The position numbers were made by a program, and so were the translations under genes. Of a DNA stretch of 64,000 bases, positions 60,951 to 64,000 are shown piece by piece. The DNA lies in NCBI RefSeq assembly GCF_900111675.1, contig NZ_FOHO01000003.1:124001-188000 (forward strand), in the 5' to 3' direction. Within the stretch, counting starts at the first letter, position 1. Every line of letters starts with the position of its first letter. The DNA comes from Paracoccus homiensis (GTDB lineage: Bacteria > Pseudomonadota > Alphaproteobacteria > Rhodobacterales > Rhodobacteraceae). Under the pieces are notes generated by a model that was not told the origin of the DNA, did not search any database, and saw only the letters and a list, made by a program, of their open reading frames with translations.

Positions 60951-62102
60951 TCAGCCCAGAAAATCCTCGGGATCGACGCTGTCATAGCCGCGGCGAACCT
61001 CGAAATGGACGAAGCCCGCATCCCCCGCCGTACCGATGGATTGGCCGCTGCTGACATTGTCACCCTTGGCAACCGACAGATCCTTCAGCCCGGTATAGAC
61101 GGTCATCAGCCCGCCGTTATGGCGCAGGACGACGATGGGCACGCCATTCGTATCGCGCGTCACGGCGGCGACAGAGCCCGACCCTGCGGCTTTCACCGGC
61201 GTGCCGCTGGTGGCGGCGATGTCGATGCCGTCGTTCTTGCCCTTTTCATAGACGCGGATGATCGCGCCCGAGACGGGCATCGCAAAGCGCCCGCCCGAGG
61301 CTTCTGTGCGCGTCGCGCCCAGATCCGGGGCGTCGGTCTTGGGCGCGGGGGTCGCGGCGGCGACCGTATCCTCCTTGGGCAGCGGCGCTGCGGCAGAGGG
61401 CGGGCGCGGCGTCGGGCTGCCGCTGCCGGGAGCCGTCGTGACGTCGGTCGGATTCGGCGGCTTCTGTCCCGCGACCGGGATCAGCAGTCGCTGACCCACG
61501 CGCAGCGACATATTCGCGGGCAGTCCGTTCCACTTGGCCAGATCATCGACACTGACATCGTATTTGCGTGCGATGGACCAAGCGGTTTCGCCGCTGGCAA
61601 CCTGATGCTGTTTCGGCTGCGGCGCGGCTTTCGGTGTGGGCTCCTGACTGGCGGGGGCGCTTTTGCCCGGCACCTCGGGCTGTTTGATGCCCTGACCGGC
61701 AAAGGGGTCGGTGACGCGGCCCGTGCTGCTGACCGTGGTGGTGGTCGCGGGGGTTCCGCCCTGCACCCGGCGCGGCAATACCAGCAGGCTGCCTTCCTGC
61801 AATTGGGCGCCCACGGGGATCGCGTTATGGCGGGCAAGTTCGTCGCCGCCCAGACCAAGCCGGGTCGCAATCGATGCCGGCGTTTCGCCTGCCCGCGCAA
61901 TGACCACCTGGTAATCGGGATAGGAAATGATGCCGCGATTGTCGGGGGCGGGCCGTGGCTGCGCCTGTGCGGCGGCCTGTGCCGTATCCAATCCGCCCGG
62001 CGCCCAGCCGCGCAAATCGGGATCGAACCCGTTCGGACCGCATGACGCCAACAAAGCCAGCGCCGCTGCCGCGCTGGCCGAAAGCCTGAAATTCCTGCTC
62101 AT
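60951..62102 (-). CDS. nlpD: NlpD-like LysM/M23 lipoprotein with degenerate active site
   Basis: A 383-residue lipoprotein: the lipobox LALLASCGPN puts Cys near residue 21. Two LysM modules (about 64-110, VVIARAGETPASIATRLGLG; about 165-210, QVASGETAWSIARKYDVS) bind peptidoglycan. The C-terminal LytM domain starts at RFAMPVSGAIIRVY. Its zinc site is degraded: GKNDGIDIA has Asn for the first His, and AGFVHFEVR lacks the first His of HxH. As in E. coli NlpD or EnvC this predicts an amidase activator instead of a peptidase. It is downstream of pcm and surE, the classical order. Confidence 0.9.
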   Translation of the reverse strand: MSRNFRLSASAAAALALLASCGPNGFDPDLRGWAPGGLDTAQAAAQAQPRPAPDNRGIISYPDYQVVIARAGETPASIATRLGLGGDELARHNAIPVGAQLQEGSLLVLPRRVQGGTPATTTTVSSTGRVTDPFAGQGIKQPEVPGKSAPASQEPTPKAAPQPKQHQVASGETAWSIARKYDVSVDDLAKWNGLPANMSLRVGQRLLIPVAGQKPPNPTDVTTAPGSGSPTPRPPSAAAPLPKEDTVAAATPAPKTDAPDLGATRTEASGGRFAMPVSGAIIRVYEKGKNDGIDIAATSGTPVKAAGSGSVAAVTRDTNGVPIVVLRHNGGLMTVYTGLKDLSVAKGDNVSSGQSIGTAGDAGFVHFEVRRGYDSVDPEDFLG

Positions 62103-62138
62103 ATCCCGTTCCTCAACCTGCTACTGTCCGGTCGGGGG

Positions 62139-62798
62139 TCATGTCTGACCCAACCCCTCGACCAGCGGAACAAACCGCACCTGCCGCAATTCGTCATAGT
62201 CGAACCCGGTCTCGCTGCGCGTGACCCGGATCAGCGTCTGCACCGCGTCGGACTGACCGACCGGCACCACCATGATACCGCCGATCTTCAGTTGCGCCAA
62301 CAGCGAGCCGGGCGGATCCTCGGCTGCGGCGGTCACAAGTATGCGGTCGAAGGGCGCCTGATCGGGCAGGCCGCGCGATCCATCTGCGATCTGTGCGGTG
62401 ATGTTGGAAAAGCCCATCTCGGCAAAGATTGCCTCGGCCTCTTGGACCAGACGGCGATGACGGTCGACGGTATAGACCCGACGGCACAGCCCGGACAGCA
62501 CCGCCGCCTGATAGCCCGAGCCCGTGCCCACCTCCAGCACGGTGTCGCGCGGACCCGGATTCAGCGCCTGCGTCATCAGGCCCACGACCGAGGGCTGGCT
62601 GATGGTCTGACCGCAGGGGATGGGCAGGGGCGTGTCCTCATAGGCCCGATCGGCGAACTGGCCGCGCACGAACAGGCCACGGTCGATCAGCTCCATCGAG
62701 TTCAGAACGCGCGGATCGGTGACCCCGCGCGAGCGAAGCTGGTACATGAAGCGCATCTTGCGCTCGGCCGGGCTGTCCTGTTCGTCCTCGGGGGTCAT
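62139..62798 (-). CDS. pcm: protein-L-isoaspartate O-methyltransferase
   Basis: Methylates isoaspartyl residues to start repair of aged proteins. The 219-residue protein has the full catalytic set: [15 protein letters not shown], the SAM motif [32 protein letters not shown] and [14 protein letters not shown]. This is the genuine Pcm, compared with the tolC-linked paralogue at 58 kb. Its ATG overlaps the surE stop by 4 bases. Confidence 0.95.
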   Translation of the reverse strand: MTPEDEQDSPAERKMRFMYQLRSRGVTDPRVLNSMELIDRGLFVRGQFADRAYEDTPLPIPCGQTISQPSVVGLMTQALNPGPRDTVLEVGTGSGYQAAVLSGLCRRVYTVDRHRRLVQEAEAIFAEMGFSNITAQIADGSRGLPDQAPFDRILVTAAAEDPPGSLLAQLKIGGIMVVPVGQSDAVQTLIRVTRSETGFDYDELRQVRFVPLVEGLGQT

Positions 62799-63634
62799 TT
62801 GCCGTCCCTGGCCTCCGTCTGTTCGCGGGCATGATCGCCAAGATCACGATCCAGCGTCTGCGACAGCCGATCAAGTGAGAAATGGCAGGTCAGGTCGGCG
62901 CGCATCGGCGTGACCGAAACATAGCCATCCATGTTGACCGCGACATCGCTGCCCGCGCGTGCCGGTGCCTGCTGCGAACCGCCGGCGACCCACATGAACC
63001 GGCGGCCATTCGGCGCCGTATAGGGCACGACCCCGAAACCGGCGCCGCGACGACGGCCTTGCGGGGCGACACGCAGGCCCGCGACATCGGCGGCCGAGGT
63101 CGGGGGGAAATTCACGTTGTAGAACAGGCGGAAATCCTCGCCCGAGGTCCAGTCGCCGTGATCCAGAATGCGGCGGATCACCGTGGCGCCGTGAGTGCGG
63201 GCGGCCTGAAACATGTCGTCCAGCTCCGCCGTTTTCGGGCCCATATATTGCGACAGGGCAACGGCGGGCAGGCCCTGCAACGCGGCCTCCATCGCACCGC
63301 CGACGGTGCCGGAATACATCACGTTCTCGCCCGAGTTGTTGCCGCGATTGACGCCCGACAACACCAGATCGGGCGGGCTGTCGGCCATGATGTCGCTGAT
63401 CGCGGCCAATACGCAATCGGCGGGGCTGCCCTCGGCGGCATAGCGGCGCGGCCCCAGTTTCGCGACCATGGTGGGGTGCGAATAGCTGATGCAATGTGCC
63501 ACGCCCGATTGTTCAAAGGCGGGCGCGACGGTCCAGACCTCGCCATCCGGGCCGGCAAGTTCGGCGGCGATCTGTTCCATGACCTCAAGCCCGGGGGCGT
63601 TGATGCCGTCGTCATTGGTGATCAGAATACGCAT
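62795..63634 (-). CDS. surE: 5'/3'-nucleotidase SurE
   Basis: A metal-dependent phosphatase acting on nucleoside monophosphates, linked to stationary-phase survival. The ~279-residue protein begins [16 protein letters not shown] with the two metal-binding Asp residues, followed by GTPADCV-like [12 protein letters not shown] and [28 protein letters not shown]. Two adjacent ATGs exist at 63637 and 63634; AAGGA is 5 and 8 bases away, and the second gives the conserved start. It is the first gene of surE-pcm-nlpD. Confidence 0.94.
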   Translation of the reverse strand: MRILITNDDGINAPGLEVMEQIAAELAGPDGEVWTVAPAFEQSGVAHCISYSHPTMVAKLGPRRYAAEGSPADCVLAAISDIMADSPPDLVLSGVNRGNNSGENVMYSGTVGGAMEAALQGLPAVALSQYMGPKTAELDDMFQAARTHGATVIRRILDHGDWTSGEDFRLFYNVNFPPTSAADVAGLRVAPQGRRRGAGFGVVPYTAPNGRRFMWVAGGSQQAPARAGSDVAVNMDGYVSVTPMRADLTCHFSLDRLSQTLDRDLGDHAREQTEARDGK

Positions 63635-63777
63635 CATGCCGTTCCTTGACTGTTTTGCCCGTCAAATGCTTAGCCGTGCGGCAACATTGCTTCAACCCGT
63701 TGAGGCCATGGCCGAAAGCGGTTTGACGGTTTGACCCATGCCGTGCATTCTGGGGCCGCAATTTGCGATCGGACGAC

Positions 63778-64000
63778 ATGCAGATCTTTCTCCCCATCGC
63801 CGAAGTCTCTGTGAATGCCTTTACCCTGATCGGTCTGGGCGGAATCGTGGGGCTGATGAGCGGGCTTTTCGGTGTCGGGGGTGGTTTTCTGATCACGCCG
63901 CTTCTGTTCTTCATCGGCATTCCGCCCCCCATCGCCGTGGCGACCGGGGCCAATCAGGTCGTCGCCTCGTCCGTGTCGGGCGTTCTGGCCCATGTCAAAC
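63778..64000 (+). CDS. sulfite exporter TauE/SafE-family permease, N-terminal part (3' end outside window)
   Basis: The first ~74 residues of a membrane permease run off the window. FTLIGLGGIVGLMSGLFGVGG, GGFLITPLLFFIGIPPPIAV and ATGANQVVASSVSGVLAH are the classic TauE/SafE N-terminal repeat (GLFGVGGGxLxTP, A-T-x-x). These proteins move sulfite, sulfoacetate or related anions across the inner membrane; the substrate here is unknown. It is divergent from surE across about 140 bases. Confidence 0.88.
   Translation, partial: MQIFLPIAEVSVNAFTLIGLGGIVGLMSGLFGVGGGFLITPLLFFIGIPPPIAVATGANQVVASSVSGVLAHVK

Overview
The window is a 64 kb piece of a high-GC alphaproteobacterial chromosome, most likely a Rhodobacterales member close to Paracoccus. 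This rests on the gene families and pairings (lone pheT, bactofilin with an M23 peptidase, an opgGHC cluster, a ScfR-type regulator, surE-pcm-nlpD, a Pcm-like gene next to tolC) and on strong G/C preference at third codon positions; it is inference, not a database match. Coding density is very high. No gene-free stretch exceeds 300 bases (the longest, about 218 bp, lies before pheT). I see no insertion sequence, prophage, integron or CRISPR array, so this reads as core chromosome with a few accessory or decayed loci.

Layout. 1-3.4 kb: end of mfd, then an overlapping folate pair (pabB-like and a class IV aminotransferase). 3.4-7.9 kb: mmsA divergent from a LysR regulator, a CBS-pair protein, coaD, a DUF2189 membrane protein. 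8-15.3 kb, minus strand: a short-chain dehydrogenase coupled to a decayed FAH-family gene, a bactofilin and its membrane M23 peptidase, a ScfR-family acyl-CoA regulator, a Bcr/CflA exporter, dnaB. 15.4-22.1 kb: pyrEC, two small proteins, a second SDR, gap, a lone fliG-like gene, purB. 22.3-27.9 kb: a YihY membrane protein, an SMR exporter, a MotA/TolQ-like plus OmpA-like motor pair, chaC. 28-33.7 kb: tyrosine and histidine synthesis genes, an RTX protein, rpsD, xylB, a TM2 protein. 33.9-43.1 kb: pheT, then a LysR gene divergent from xdhABC-guaD (guanine to xanthine to urate). 43.2-47.5 kb: periplasmic Cu/Zn SOD, an I78 inhibitor-like lipoprotein, and nadABC. 47.5-57.8 kb, minus strand: opgGHC (osmoregulated periplasmic glucans), ptsP, lysC, a DUF1178 zinc-ribbon protein, waaA, tRNA-Cys. 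57.9-64 kb: Pcm-like/tolC/PopZ-like, then a convergent surE-pcm-nlpD operon and the start of a TauE/SafE transporter.

Points that stand out. Two perfect CTTTGCAAAG palindromes precede the ScfR regulator, and a third TTTGCAAA sits between mmsA and its LysR neighbour, which suggests a propionyl-CoA-responsive circuit inside the window. An FAH-family gene has lost two internal segments yet remains in frame and translationally coupled to its SDR partner. A MotA-like/OmpA-like pair with very long coiled coils and a lone FliG-like gene lie within about 8 kb of each other with no other flagellar gene in the window. A 290-residue protein after tolC has the three-part layout of the polar organiser PopZ. 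Two adjacent DnaA boxes lie between pyrE and dnaB.
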